The translations under genes and the position numbers were made by a program. Source: Thermus oshimai DSM 12092 (GTDB taxonomy: Bacteria; Deinococcota; Deinococci; Deinococcales; Thermaceae). Taken from it: a DNA stretch of 64,000 bases. This document shows, one piece after another, positions 8,798-17,543 of this stretch (position 1 is the stretch's first letter; the number at the start of each line of letters is the position of its first letter). The notes under the pieces are model-generated. The model was not told the DNA's origin. It saw nothing but the letters and a program-made list of their open reading frames with translations, and did not search any database. The stretch lies in NCBI RefSeq assembly GCF_000373145.1, contig NZ_KB890623.1, forward strand, positions 1 to 64,000. The letters run 5' to 3'.

Positions 8798-9403
8798 ATG
8801 GGGCTTCCCAGAGTCCTGTTCCTGGATGCCTGTGTCCTTTACCCCGCCCAGATCCGGGACATCTTTGTGGAACTGGCCTTGGAGGGGGTGGTGCGCCTCA
8901 AGTGGAGCGTTGAGGTGCAGGAGGAGTGGCTCAGGCGCCTTTTGGAGGATAGGCCACATCTTTCCGAGGAACAGAGGGCACGCTTGCGGCAAACGCCAGG
9001 GAAGATGGCGGAGGCGTTGGCGGCCCAGGAACCCCTAGTGGAGGGGTACGAGTTCCTCATAGGGCAGGTTTCCTTGCCCGATCCCCACGACGCTCATGTG
9101 GTGGCTGCCGCTTTTCACGGTGGGGCGGAGGCCATACTCACTTTCAACCTGGCCGATTTCCCTGAGGAAACCCTAGGGCGTTTTGATCTTTCCGCATGGC
9201 ACCCCGATGAGTATCTGGTGGAGCTAGCCGAAGGCCTAATCCGGCATAACGCCTTACCGGAACCCTTGCTTTCCGCCCTTAAGCGGATCCGGGAACGCCT
9301 TAAGAATCCGCCTCTGGATCCCGAAGGCTATATTCGCGCCTTGGAGCGAGCCGGCCTGGGAAGGTTTGCCGCCCTACTCCGTTCCTTCAGGCCCCACCTC
9401 TAA
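8798..9403 (+). CDS. PIN-domain toxin (PIN_3 type), putative ribonuclease
   Basis: The 201-residue protein begins [10 protein letters not shown], with the first conserved Asp of PIN nucleases. [32 protein letters not shown] carries the later Asp pair plus the Asn/Asp of the fourth position (PF13470-like pattern, family knowledge). It probably cleaves RNA with Mg2+ and is neutralised by the HTH protein encoded next, only 45 nt downstream. Toxin precedes antitoxin, the reverse of the usual vapBC order. Codon use is visibly more AT-rich than in neighbouring genes (for example TTT, GAT, CTT and GCC mixed), which suggests transfer. ATG 8798 is preferred because of its position relative to the -10 box. 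Confidence 0.8.
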   Translation: MGLPRVLFLDACVLYPAQIRDIFVELALEGVVRLKWSVEVQEEWLRRLLEDRPHLSEEQRARLRQTPGKMAEALAAQEPLVEGYEFLIGQVSLPDPHDAHVVAAAFHGGAEAILTFNLADFPEETLGRFDLSAWHPDEYLVELAEGLIRHNALPEPLLSALKRIRERLKNPPLDPEGYIRALERAGLGRFAALLRSFRPHL

Positions 9404-9409
9404 CCGGTC

Positions 9410-9438
9410 TTGCGTTTATTTCGTTTGTCTGCTACCCT
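9410..9438 (+). promoter_or_regulatory. Promoter of the HTH antitoxin gene
   Basis: The -35 TTGCGT at 9410-9415, a 17-nt spacer and the -10 TACCCT at 9433-9438 end ten bases before ATG 9449. Transcription would start at or next to the ATG. It lies in the gap after the toxin stop, so the antitoxin can be made separately from the toxin. The spacing is ideal, but no mapped start is available. Confidence 0.65.
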
Positions 9439-9448
9439 ACAGGCAGGT

Positions 9449-9859
9449 ATGCGGCCTGTTCAGCTGACCCCCGAACTTCAGGAAGAAGCCCGGGCGCTTC
9501 TTGGAGGGTTGCGCCCAGGGGCCTTTCTGCGGGTGGATCAAACCATCATCCCCTTAACCCCCGGGTTGGCGGGGCTATTGCGGGAGCTCCTGGAGCCTCT
9601 CTTGGCGGGCCAGCCGGTGGTCCTGGTGCCCCTCGAGGCCGAGCTCACCACCCAAGAGGCCGCGGACCTTCTCGGGGTGTCCCGTCCCTACCTCATCCAG
9701 CTCTTGGAAAGGGGAGAGATCCCCTACCGCAAGGTGGGGACCCACCGTCGGATCAAGGCCGCCGACCTTCTGGCCTACCAGGAGCGGAGCAAGGCGCGGG
9801 GGCGCCGCATCCTGGACGAGCTGGTGGAGGAGGCCCAGGAGCTCGGCCTCGGGTACTGA
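9449..9859 (+). CDS. Excisionase-like HTH protein, probable antitoxin of the PIN toxin
   Basis: The start is placed at ATG 9449, giving 136 residues, because the longer TTG at 9410 falls inside the promoter. The C-terminal half has a MerR/excisionase-type helix-turn-helix: [20 protein letters not shown], then the wing [22 protein letters not shown]. The helical C-terminus [17 protein letters not shown] could wrap the toxin. The N-terminal 70 residues are helical and Leu-rich. Such HTH_17 proteins are known partners of PIN_3 toxins. It may also repress its own promoter. Confidence 0.75.
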   Translation: MRPVQLTPELQEEARALLGGLRPGAFLRVDQTIIPLTPGLAGLLRELLEPLLAGQPVVLVPLEAELTTQEAADLLGVSRPYLIQLLERGEIPYRKVGTHRRIKAADLLAYQERSKARGRRILDELVEEAQELGLGY

Positions 9860-9895
9860 GGGCTTGGAGCCTGCCCTTCGGGGTAGGCTTTCGCT

Positions 9896-10744
9896 ATGCG
9901 GGGTGTTGCTCTGGCCCTGGGCGGGGGCGGCGTGCGCGGCTACGCCCACCTGGGGGTTCTTAAGGTCCTGGAGGAGGCCGGGATTCCCATCCGCGCCCTT
10001 TCGGGAAGCTCCGCGGGGGCCCTGGCCGCCGCGGCCTGGGCCTTCGGCCACAAGGACCCCTTCCGCATCCAGGAGGCCATCTTTGACCAGGAGGTGGCCG
10101 CCCTGAAGAAGGCGGGAAGCCTCAGGGCCCTGGCCCGCCTTTTCACCGCCCTGCGAAGGCCCCACCTGGTGGGCTGGGAGCGGGTGGAGGCGGGGCTTAG
10201 GGCGCTTTTCGGAGAGGCCCGTCTGGAGGAAAGCCCCATCCCCTTGGCCCTCCAGGCCGCGGACCTCCTCACGGGGGAGGGGGTGGTCTTGAGGGAAGGC
10301 CCGGTGTGGCGGGCGGTGCTGGCCAGCATGGCCATCCCCGGCCTCTTCCCCCCGGTGGAGTGGGAAGGCCGCCTCCTGGTGGACGGGGACGTGGCGGAGA
10401 AGGTGCCCGTGCGGGCTGCCAAGGCCCTCTTCCCCAGGGTGGTGGCGGTGGACGTGTCCAACCCGCCCCCCAAGGAGGGGCCAAGGACGGCCCTCGAGGC
10501 CGCCCTCCTGGCGGGGGAGGCAAGCCGGAGAAGGCTTAAGGAGGAGGCCCTAAAGGAGGCGGACCTGGTCCTCCGCCTGGACCCCCCTGCCCCCATAGAC
10601 ACCTTTGACCACGAGAAGCTCCCTTTGGTCTACCGGCTGGGCCAGGAGCGGGCCCGGGCCCGGCTTAAGGAGATCCAGGCCCTGGCCCGCCCCCGCTTCC
10701 GGGACTTCCTTGGGGCCTGGCGAGGGCGGCCTCCGCGGACCTGA
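9896..10744 (+). CDS. Patatin-like phospholipase (RssA/NTE family)
   Basis: Predicted serine acyl hydrolase of 282 residues with a Ser-Asp dyad. The oxyanion loop LGGGGVRGYAHLG is at 8-20, the nucleophile elbow GSSAG at 37-41 has Ser39, and the dyad Asp163 is in LLVDGDVAEKVPV (DG[GA]-type motif, here DGD). There is no signal peptide, so it is cytoplasmic or membrane-associated; the substrate is unknown. ATG 9896 lies 6 nt after TAGGCT (9884-9889), a possible leaderless promoter with a poor -35. The last 80 bp overlap the convergent membrane protein gene. Confidence 0.9.
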   Translation: MRGVALALGGGGVRGYAHLGVLKVLEEAGIPIRALSGSSAGALAAAAWAFGHKDPFRIQEAIFDQEVAALKKAGSLRALARLFTALRRPHLVGWERVEAGLRALFGEARLEESPIPLALQAADLLTGEGVVLREGPVWRAVLASMAIPGLFPPVEWEGRLLVDGDVAEKVPVRAAKALFPRVVAVDVSNPPPKEGPRTALEAALLAGEASRRRLKEEALKEADLVLRLDPPAPIDTFDHEKLPLVYRLGQERARARLKEIQALARPRFRDFLGAWRGRPPRT

Positions 10745-11108
10745 GCACCCGGAGGAAAAAGCCGCCCCCGAGGAGGAGGAGAAAAAGCCCCTCGGGCCTC
10801 AGGAGAAGGCCCATCACCCCCAGGAAGAAGAACCCCGCCCCCCCAAGCCCCACGGCCACCAAGGGGGCGGAGGGGCCCTCCTCCCTCAGGCCCCCCTGGA
10901 CCCAAAGCGCCACCCCCCCTAGGCCCAGGAGGGCGAGGCCCCAAAGGAAGGGGTGGCCCCGGGCCGGGAGGAGGGGCAGGAGGAGCAGGAGGACCAGGCC
11001 GTGGAGGGAAAGGAGCCCTAAGGCGTAGGCCCGAAGCCCCCTTCGCCTCTCCTCTAGGGGGGCTTTGGGGTCCGGCAGGGCCTTTAGGGCAGGGAAGAGG
11101 CGCCTCAC
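10665..11108 (-). CDS. Small integral membrane protein, unknown function
   Basis: The 147-residue product has about four hydrophobic stretches (near 28-48, 53-70, 83-102 and 104-122), rich in Leu and Gly. The C-terminus is low-complexity (GSPGSGGGPGPGSP). I do not recognise the family. The C-terminal 26 codons overlap the convergent patatin gene, so that tail may not be conserved. Its start is 40 bp from that of the divergent acyl-CoA dehydrogenase. Confidence 0.55.
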   Translation of the reverse strand: MRRLFPALKALPDPKAPLEERRRGLRAYALGLLSLHGLVLLLLLPLLPARGHPFLWGLALLGLGGVALWVQGGLREEGPSAPLVAVGLGGAGFFFLGVMGLLLRPEGLFLLLLGGGFFLRVLRSAEAALARPQGSPGSGGGPGPGSP

Positions 11109-11148
11109 CAGGGCCCAGTTTAGCCCAGGATGGGGGTATACTCCCTTC

Positions 11149-12261
11149 GTGGAAGCCCAAGTGCGGGCGCTCGCCCGGCGGTTCGCCCGGGAGCGGATCC
11201 TGCCCCAAGCGGCCCACTGGGACCGGGAGGCCCGCTTCCCCTGGCCCCTGTTCCGGGAGGCGGCGGGGCTGGGGTTTCCCGTCCTGGTGGTCCCCGAGGC
11301 CCTGGGGGGGGTGGGGCTCGGCCCGGTGGCCCTGGTGGGGGTGGCGGAGGAGCTGGGCTACGCCTGCACGGGCATCGCCGCGGCGCTCCTCCTCAACAAC
11401 CTGGTGGCCGATGCCCTCATCCTTTCGGGAAGCCCCTACGCGACAGGGTTCCTCCCCCGCCTTAGGGCGGAGGTGGCCAGCTACGCCCTCACCGAGCCCC
11501 AGGCGGGCTCGGATGTGGCCGCCTTAAGAACCCGGGCCGAGCCCGTGCCGGGGGGGTACCGGCTTTGGGGGCGGAAGACCTGGATCAGCCACGCCCCTGA
11601 GGCCGCGTTCTTCCTGGTCTTTGCCCGGCTGGGGGAGGGGCGGGAGGGCATCGCCCTCTTCCTGGTGGAGCGGGAACGGGGGGTGGAGGTGGGCGCCCCC
11701 CTGCCTAAGCTGGGCCAGAAGGCCTCTTCCGCGGCGGAGGTCCACCTGGAAGGGGTTTTCGTACCCGAGGAGGCCCTCCTCACCCGGGAGGGCTTCCGGC
11801 TGGCCATGCGGGTCTTTAACCGCTCCCGGCCCATGGTGGCGGGGCTGGCCCTGGGCCTTTTGGGTCGCGCCCTGGACGAGGCCTTGGCCTACGCCAACCT
11901 GCGGGAGGCCTTCGGCAAGCCCCTTTGGGAGCACCAGGGGGTGGGGTTCAAGCTGGCGGAGATGGCCATGGACCTCGAGGCCCTCCGCCTTTTGGCCCTG
12001 AGGGCCGCGGAGCTGGCGGAAAAAGGGGAGCCCAACGCCCTGGAGGCCGCGGCGGCCAAGGCCCTGGCCGCGGACGCCGCCCTAAGGGGCGCGGTGGAGG
12101 CGGTCCAGATCTTCGGGGCCAACGGCTACAGCGAGGAGTACCCCGTGGCCAAGCTCTACCGGGACGCCAAGGTGCTCCAGATCTACGAGGGCACGGGGGA
12201 GATCCAGAGGCTCATCGTGCTGAGGGAGCTTTTGAGGAGGCGGGGATGGGAGAAGCGGTGA
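11149..12261 (+). CDS. Acyl-CoA dehydrogenase
   Basis: FAD enzyme that makes the trans-2,3 double bond in acyl-CoA, passing electrons to ETF. GTG 11149 is chosen because it sits 6 nt after the -10 TATACT (11137-11142), giving 370 residues; further upstream, residues would be unlike the family. Motifs: YALTEPQAGSDVAALRT (FAD/substrate loop), WISHAPEAAFFLVFAR, and the C-terminal IYEGTGEIQRLIV, where the Glu is at or near the catalytic base position of many members. It overlaps the thiolase gene by 16 bp and starts a four-gene CoA cluster. Confidence 0.93.
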   Translation: MEAQVRALARRFARERILPQAAHWDREARFPWPLFREAAGLGFPVLVVPEALGGVGLGPVALVGVAEELGYACTGIAAALLLNNLVADALILSGSPYATGFLPRLRAEVASYALTEPQAGSDVAALRTRAEPVPGGYRLWGRKTWISHAPEAAFFLVFARLGEGREGIALFLVERERGVEVGAPLPKLGQKASSAAEVHLEGVFVPEEALLTREGFRLAMRVFNRSRPMVAGLALGLLGRALDEALAYANLREAFGKPLWEHQGVGFKLAEMAMDLEALRLLALRAAELAEKGEPNALEAAAAKALAADAALRGAVEAVQIFGANGYSEEYPVAKLYRDAKVLQIYEGTGEIQRLIVLRELLRRRGWEKR

Positions 12262-13400
12262 TCCTCGAGGCGGTGCGCACCCCCATCGGCAAGCGGAACG
12301 GGGCCCTTAGGGCCTGGCGGCCCGACGCCCTCTACGCCCAGGTGCTGGACGCCCTCTTGGAGCGGACGGGGATAGACCCGGGCCTGGTGGAGGACGTGGT
12401 CACGGGCTGCGTGACCCAGGTGGGGGAGCAGGGGGCCAACGTGGGGCGGCTTGGGGTCCTCCTCTCCCGCCTTCCCAAGGAGGTCCCCGCGGTCTCCTTA
12501 AACCGCATGTGCGGCTCCAGCCAGCAGGCGGTGCACTTCGCCGCCCAGGCCATCGCCGCCGGGGATATGGCCTTCGCCGTCGCGGGGGGCGTGGAGAGCA
12601 TGACCCGGGTGCCCATGTTCTCGGACATCGGGGGCGGCTTCGGGACCCTAAACCCCGAGCTCTTCCGCCGGTATGAGCTCGTCCACCAGGGGGAGAGCGC
12701 GGAGAGGATCGCCAGGAAGTACGGCTTTTCCCGGGAAGAGCTGGACCGGTGGGGCCTCCTCTCCCACCGGCGGGCCGCCTTAGCCACGGAGCGGGGCTAC
12801 TTCCGCCCCCAGATGGTGCCCCTAGAGGGCCTGGACGGGGAGGGCCGGCCCTTCCTCCTCACCTGGGACGAGGGGATCCGCCCGGACGCGAGCCTGGACC
12901 GGATGCTCGCCCTCAAGCCCGCCTTCCGGGAGGACGGGGTGGTGACCGCAGGGAATAGCAGCCAGATCTCCGACGGGGCCGCGGCCCTCCTCCTGGGGGA
13001 GCGGGAAAAGGCCGAGGCCTTGGGGCTTAAGCCCAGGGCCCGCTTCCTGGCCCGGGTGGTGGTGGCGGGGGACCCCACCCTCCAGCTCCTCGAGGTCATC
13101 CCCGCGGCCCGGAAGGCCCTGGAAAGGGCCGGGCTTTCCTTCAAAGACCTAGACGTCATCGAGGTCAACGAGGCCTTCGCCAGCGTGGTCCTGGCCTTTT
13201 TGGCGGAGACGGGGGCTGACCCCGAGCGGGTGAACCCCTTGGGAGGCGCCATTGCCCACGGCCACCCCTTAGGGGCCACGGGGGCGGTGCTCATGACCAA
13301 GCTCCTCTACGAGCTGGAAAGGCGGGGCGGGGAGTTCGGCCTCCAGGTGATGTGCATCGGCCACGGCCAGGCCACGGCCACGGTGATCCAAAGGATCTAG
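12246..13400 (+). CDS. Thiolase (acetyl-CoA acyltransferase)
   Basis: Claisen-type enzyme of 384 residues that cleaves 3-ketoacyl-CoA to acetyl-CoA and a shortened acyl-CoA, or runs in reverse. The start at ATG 12246 gives the normal N-terminus [16 protein letters not shown]. The nucleophile Cys89 is in [10 protein letters not shown], His lies in [15 protein letters not shown], and the second catalytic Cys370 is in [11 protein letters not shown]. It overlaps the dehydrogenase gene by 16 bp and is probably translated with it, so a beta-oxidation role is likely; substrate length cannot be read. Confidence 0.95.
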   Translation: MGEAVILEAVRTPIGKRNGALRAWRPDALYAQVLDALLERTGIDPGLVEDVVTGCVTQVGEQGANVGRLGVLLSRLPKEVPAVSLNRMCGSSQQAVHFAAQAIAAGDMAFAVAGGVESMTRVPMFSDIGGGFGTLNPELFRRYELVHQGESAERIARKYGFSREELDRWGLLSHRRAALATERGYFRPQMVPLEGLDGEGRPFLLTWDEGIRPDASLDRMLALKPAFREDGVVTAGNSSQISDGAAALLLGEREKAEALGLKPRARFLARVVVAGDPTLQLLEVIPAARKALERAGLSFKDLDVIEVNEAFASVVLAFLAETGADPERVNPLGGAIAHGHPLGATGAVLMTKLLYELERRGGEFGLQVMCIGHGQATATVIQRI

Positions 13401-13411
13401 GGGGGACGGGT

Positions 13412-14140
13412 ATGGAGCGGAGCGCCTTGGTCACGGGTGGGGCCTCGGGGCTTGGGCGGGCGGCCGCCTTGGCCCTGAAGGCCAGGGGCTTCCGGGTGGT
13501 GGTGCTGGACCTCAAGCGGGGCCCGGACGACCTCCTCTACGTGGAGGGGAGCGTTGCCGAGGAGGAGGACGTGAGGCGGGCGGTGGAAAGGGCGGTGGGG
13601 GAGGCCCCCCTCTTCGCCTTGGTGAACGCCGCGGGGGTGGCCCACGCGGAGAGGGTCCTCACCCGGGAGGGCCCCCATGGCCTCGCCGCCTTCCGGAGGG
13701 TCCTCGAGGTCAACCTCCTCGGCACCTTCAACGCCCTGCGCCTGGCCGCCTGGGCCATGCGGGAAAACCCGCCGGACGCCGAGGGCCAGCGGGGGGTCAT
13801 CGTCAACACCGCCAGCGTGGCCGCCTACGAGGGCCAGGTCGGCCAGGCGGCCTACGCCGCCAGCAAGGCGGGGGTGGTGGGCCTCACCCTGCCCGTGGCC
13901 CGGGAGCTCGCCGAGTGGGGCATCCGGGTGGTGACCGTGGCCCCCGGGGTCTTCGCCACCCCCATGCTCCAGGGGCTTCCCGAGAAGGTCCAGGAGGCCC
14001 TGGCCGCCCAGGTGCCCTTTCCCAAGCGCCTGGGCCGACCGGAGGAGTACGCCGCTCTGGTCCTCCACATTCTGGAAAACCCCATGCTGAACGGGGAGGT
14101 GATCCGGCTGGATGGGGCCCTCCGCCTTCCCCCCCGGTAG
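13412..14140 (+). CDS. Short-chain dehydrogenase, probable 3-hydroxyacyl-CoA dehydrogenase type
   Basis: NAD(P)-dependent Rossmann enzyme of 242 residues. The cofactor loop TGGASGLG is at 8-15, VNAAGVAH follows the NNAG position, and the catalytic YxxxK is in [13 protein letters not shown]. An Asp-rich D-L-K after strand 2 (VVVLDLKRG) favours NAD over NADP. The start is ATG 13412, 11 nt after the thiolase stop, following GGGGGACGG. Its place between thiolase and a CoA transferase and its HSD17B10-like pattern suggest oxidation of 3-hydroxyacyl-CoA (inference). Confidence 0.9.
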   Translation: MERSALVTGGASGLGRAAALALKARGFRVVVLDLKRGPDDLLYVEGSVAEEEDVRRAVERAVGEAPLFALVNAAGVAHAERVLTREGPHGLAAFRRVLEVNLLGTFNALRLAAWAMRENPPDAEGQRGVIVNTASVAAYEGQVGQAAYAASKAGVVGLTLPVARELAEWGIRVVTVAPGVFATPMLQGLPEKVQEALAAQVPFPKRLGRPEEYAALVLHILENPMLNGEVIRLDGALRLPPR

Positions 14141-14957
14141 GGTCCTGGACCTCACCCGCCTTCTCCCGGGGCCCTTGGCGGGGCGGTTCCTCCTCAGGCT
14201 TGGCTTTCCCGTGCTCAAGCTGGAGCCCCCAGGGGGCGACCCCCTCGCCTCCCTCGCCCCCGAGGCCTACCGCTTCCTGAACGAGGGCAAGCGGGTGGAG
14301 GTCCTGGACCTCAAGGGGGAGGCGGGCCGGCGCCGCCTCCTCGCCCTGGTGCGGGAAAGCGCCCTCCTCTTGGAGGCCAACCGCCCCGGGGTTATGGAGC
14401 GGCTGGGGGTGGGGCCGGAGGTCCTCCTCCGGGAGAACCCCCGGCTGGTCTACGTGCGCCTTAGGGGGTACCCGGATGGCCCCGACCCCGGCCACGACCT
14501 CACCTACCTGGCGGAGGCGGGCCTCCTCGAGCGCTTCCCCTGGCGGGCCTTCCAGTTCGCCGACCTGGCGGGGGCCTTGGCCCTGGCCCTCACCGCCTTG
14601 AAGGGCCTCCTCTTGGGCGGGGGGTTCTACGAGGTGGCCCTTTCCGAGGCGGTGAAGGCGCTCGCCTACCCGCCCATCCCCTTCCTGGACGGCTCCGTCC
14701 TCTGCTACGGGGTCTACCCCGCCCAGGAGGGCAGGGTGGCCCTGGCGGCCCTCGAGCCCCACCTCTGGGCCCGCTTCTGCGAAAGGGCGGGCCTGCCTGA
14801 GCTCCTGGACGCGGCCTTTTCCCCCGCCCAGGAGGGAAACCCTGCTTACCGGAGGCTATGCGCCTTCTTCGGGGAGAGGGAGGCGGAGGCCCTGGAGGCC
14901 TGGGCCAGGCGGGAGGGGCTCCCCTTAAGGCGGGTCAAAACCCCCAAGGACCCCTAA
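14112..14957 (+). CDS. CaiB/BaiF-family CoA transferase or racemase, short form
   Basis: Family III CoA-transferase/alpha-methylacyl-CoA racemase homologue. Motifs: [18 protein letters not shown], the usual N-terminal signature; [18 protein letters not shown], the nucleotide-binding region; and [17 protein letters not shown], holding the likely catalytic Asp. It has 281 residues against about 360-400 in most members, so the C-terminal domain is reduced. The ATG lies inside the end of the SDR gene (29-bp overlap). The cluster suggests CoA activation or epimerisation of a branched acyl-CoA, but the donor and acceptor cannot be assigned. Confidence 0.85.
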   Translation: MGPSAFPPGRVLDLTRLLPGPLAGRFLLRLGFPVLKLEPPGGDPLASLAPEAYRFLNEGKRVEVLDLKGEAGRRRLLALVRESALLLEANRPGVMERLGVGPEVLLRENPRLVYVRLRGYPDGPDPGHDLTYLAEAGLLERFPWRAFQFADLAGALALALTALKGLLLGGGFYEVALSEAVKALAYPPIPFLDGSVLCYGVYPAQEGRVALAALEPHLWARFCERAGLPELLDAAFSPAQEGNPAYRRLCAFFGEREAEALEAWARREGLPLRRVKTPKDP

Positions 14958-14970
14958 AGGGTCCTGGGGG
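14941..14970. terminator. Bidirectional terminator between CoA cluster and secDF
   Basis: CCCCCAAGGACCC, a short loop and GGGTCCTGGGGG form a long hairpin with one bulged A. It overlaps the stop codon of the CoA transferase. On the minus strand the stem is followed by TTTTG, so it most likely ends secDF transcription. On the plus strand it is followed by GCGGAAAAGG, which lacks a U tract. Confidence 0.65.
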
Positions 14971-14983
14971 GCGGAAAAGGCCT

Positions 14984-17191
14984 TTAGGCGGGTTTTTTCA
15001 CCCGGGCCTCCCGGAAGCTCCGCCAGAAGACCACCAGGGCCGAGACCACGTAGATGGAGCTGTAGGTCCCCACGAAGATGCCCACCAGGATGGCCAGAGA
15101 GAAGTCCCTCAGGACGCTTCCCCCGAGGAAGAGGAGGGCGATGATGGGGAGCAGGGTGGTGAGGCTCGTCATCACCGTGCGGGAGAGGGTCTGGTTGATG
15201 GAGCGGTTCACCACCTCCCTAAAGGGCACCCCCCTCAGGAGCTTCTGGTTCTCCCGGATCCGGTCCGAAACCACGATGGTGTCGTTGATGGAGTAGCCCA
15301 CGATGGTGAGGAGGGCGGCGATGGTGGGGATGGAGAACTCCAGGCCGAGGAGGCTGTACATCCCCGCCACGATGGCCACGTCGTGGGCCACCGCTAGGAC
15401 GCTCGCCACCCCGAAGGTCCAGTCAAAGCGGAAGGCCACGTAGATGAGGATGAGGCCAAGCCCCACCAGCACCGCCTTGACCGCGTTTTGCCGAAGCTCG
15501 GCCCCGATGGCCGGCCCCACGGTCTCCGAGGTGAGGACCTGGGCCTTAAGCCCCTCGGCCAGGAGGCGCTCAAGCTCCAGCCGCTTTTCGTCGGAGAGGG
15601 GCGGGAGCTTTAGGGCGTACTCCCGGTAGTCCGCCGCCGGGGCCTGGACCTGGGTGATCACCGCCTCTTTGGCGGGGAAGCCCCTCTCCTCCAGGAAGCG
15701 CCTTAGGGTGTCCACCCCCACCTCGGGGCCCGTCCTCAGGGTGAAGGCGGTGCCCCCGGTGAAGTCAATGCTGTAGTTGAAGCCCTTGGTGAAGACCACC
15801 CCTGCGGCCAGGAGGGCCAGGAGGAGGGAGGCCAGGGTGATGAAGCGGGCCGGGCCCATGAAGTTGAAGCGGGGGTTCACCAGCCACATGGGCGGGCGGA
15901 TCTCCCCCCGCTCGGCCATCCTCTCCAGGAGGTAGCGGCTGAAGACCAGGTTGGAGAAGACGCTGGCCACCACCCCGATGGCCAGGATCACCGCAAAGCC
16001 CCGCACCGGGCCGGTGGCGTACTGGTAGAGGGCGGCCGCGGCCAGTAGGTGGGCCGCGTTCACGTCCAGGATGGTGAGGGTGGAGTGCTTGAACCCCTCG
16101 GGGATGGCCTGGCGGAACTTTTTCCCCGCCCGGAGCTCCTCCTTGATGCGCTCAAAGGAGAGCACGTTCCCGTCCACCGCCGCGCCCAGGGTGAGGACCA
16201 GGCCCGCGATGCCGGGGAGGGTCAGGGTGGCCCCAAGCCCCGAGAGGAGGCCCAGGATGAGCACCGAGGTGTAGATGAGGCCCAAGGAGGCCACCAGGCC
16301 GAGGCTTGGGCCGTAGTAGGCGAGGATGAGGAGGAAGATGGCCAGGGTGCCGATGAGGGCGGAGCGGATGCCCGCCTGGATGGCGTCCTGGCCCAGGGTG
16401 GGGCCGATAGCCCGGATCTCGGCCACCTTCAGGGGCACCGGCAGGGAGCCGGAGCGGAGGACCAAGGCGATCTCGCTGGCCTCCTCCAGGCCGGAAAGCC
16501 CCTCGATCACCGCCTGGCCCCCGGTGATGGCCTGGCGGATCACGGGGGCGGTGTAGACCTTACCGTCCAGGACGATGGCCAGCTGCTTGCCCACGTTGGC
16601 CCGGGTGACCTCCTCAAACTTCTTGGCCCCTTCCGGGGTGAAGGTGAGGGAGACCTGGGGGCGGCCGAACTGGTCAAAGACCGCCCGGGCGTCCGCCAGG
16701 TCGGCCCCCGTGAGGAGGGGCGGCCCTAGGTCTTCGGGCTTGATGAGGTCCTTTTCCAGCTCCTCCCGCTTGAGCCTGGGGTTTTCCCGAAGGGCCTGGT
16801 TGATCTGGGCCACGGTGGTGCCCGTGGCCCCCTCCTTGAGGATGCGGAACTCCAAGACGGCCCGCTGCCCGATGAGCTTCAGGGCGCGGTCCTGGTCTGC
16901 CTGAGAGAGGCCCGGGAGCTCCACCACGATGCGCTTCTGCCCCTGGATCTGGATGAGGGGCTCGGCCACCCCCAGGGCGTTGATGCGGTTTTCCAGGACG
17001 GTCCGGGCCTTTTCCAGGTCGTCCAGGGTGGGGTTTTCCACGTCGGCCTCGAGGAGGATCCTTAAGCCCCCCTTGAGGTCCAGCCCCAGGCGGATTTTGG
17101 GCTCCTGAGGAGCCCAAGGTTTCCAGAAAAACAGCAGGGAAAGGAGGAAAAGTCCTAGGAGAAAGAGTCCACTCCAAACCTTTGGTTTCAT
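14984..17191 (-). CDS. secDF: Protein translocase subunit SecDF (fused)
   Basis: Fused SecD-SecF of 735 residues, the length of the structurally known Thermus protein, which uses the proton gradient to pull secreted proteins through SecYEG. The SecD half has TM1 at 7-25, the motif RLGLDLKGGLRILLE, and the large P1 periplasmic region to about 265. The SecF half starts near residue 440 at GPARFITLASLLLALLAAG with FNYSIDFTGGTAF. About twelve TM segments are visible. The signature GYSINDTIVVSDRIREN of SecF and the SecD equivalent DGNVLSFERIKEELR are intact. A GAGGTGG Shine-Dalgarno lies before the ATG. Confidence 0.97.
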   Translation of the reverse strand: MKPKVWSGLFLLGLFLLSLLFFWKPWAPQEPKIRLGLDLKGGLRILLEADVENPTLDDLEKARTVLENRINALGVAEPLIQIQGQKRIVVELPGLSQADQDRALKLIGQRAVLEFRILKEGATGTTVAQINQALRENPRLKREELEKDLIKPEDLGPPLLTGADLADARAVFDQFGRPQVSLTFTPEGAKKFEEVTRANVGKQLAIVLDGKVYTAPVIRQAITGGQAVIEGLSGLEEASEIALVLRSGSLPVPLKVAEIRAIGPTLGQDAIQAGIRSALIGTLAIFLLILAYYGPSLGLVASLGLIYTSVLILGLLSGLGATLTLPGIAGLVLTLGAAVDGNVLSFERIKEELRAGKKFRQAIPEGFKHSTLTILDVNAAHLLAAAALYQYATGPVRGFAVILAIGVVASVFSNLVFSRYLLERMAERGEIRPPMWLVNPRFNFMGPARFITLASLLLALLAAGVVFTKGFNYSIDFTGGTAFTLRTGPEVGVDTLRRFLEERGFPAKEAVITQVQAPAADYREYALKLPPLSDEKRLELERLLAEGLKAQVLTSETVGPAIGAELRQNAVKAVLVGLGLILIYVAFRFDWTFGVASVLAVAHDVAIVAGMYSLLGLEFSIPTIAALLTIVGYSINDTIVVSDRIRENQKLLRGVPFREVVNRSINQTLSRTVMTSLTTLLPIIALLFLGGSVLRDFSLAILVGIFVGTYSSIYVVSALVVFWRSFREARVKKPA

Positions 17192-17256
17192 GCACCACCT
17201 CGCTCTTCTTTGCCAAAACCCTTAACGCCGATGGCCTGTTGGGGTGGGGGAGGGCC

Positions 17257-17523
17257 CTACCCCCCGTCCATCTGCAGCCGGGCGTAGAGGAGGTGGAGCC
17301 GTCTTCCCGGGGGCGGGCTTGGGGGTGGGCGTAGGGGCGAGGGGAGGGGTGTGGAGAAGAGGAGGGCCAGGGGGCGCTGGGGGGGAAGGGAAGGGGAAAG
17401 GAGGGGATGGCCCCGGTCCTCCTTGAGGACCAGGTAGGGCCCCCCCAGGAGGAGCCCCACCTCCCCCTGGGCCTGGGGCTGGGGCCAGTCCACCCCCTGG
17501 CCCAATAGGGCCAGAAGGGCCAA
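17257..17523 (-). CDS. Possible small secreted protein, start uncertain
   Basis: This is the only candidate in the 352-bp gap between secDF and infB. The frame gives LALLALLGQGVDWPQPQAQGE, a signal-peptide-like run, followed by about 70 Pro/Leu/Arg-rich residues ending LYARLQMDGG. No ATG exists; TTG 17523 is the first start, and the frame is open further upstream into infB. Third positions are G/C-rich but so is the whole gap. I do not recognise it and it may be noise. The rest of the gap (17192-17256) is the secDF leader. Confidence 0.3.
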   Translation of the reverse strand: MALLALLGQGVDWPQPQAQGEVGLLLGGPYLVLKEDRGHPLLSPSLPPQRPLALLFSTPLPSPLRPPPSPPPGRRLHLLYARLQMDGG

Positions 17524-17543
17524 GAGCTTTAAGGCACCTAGCC

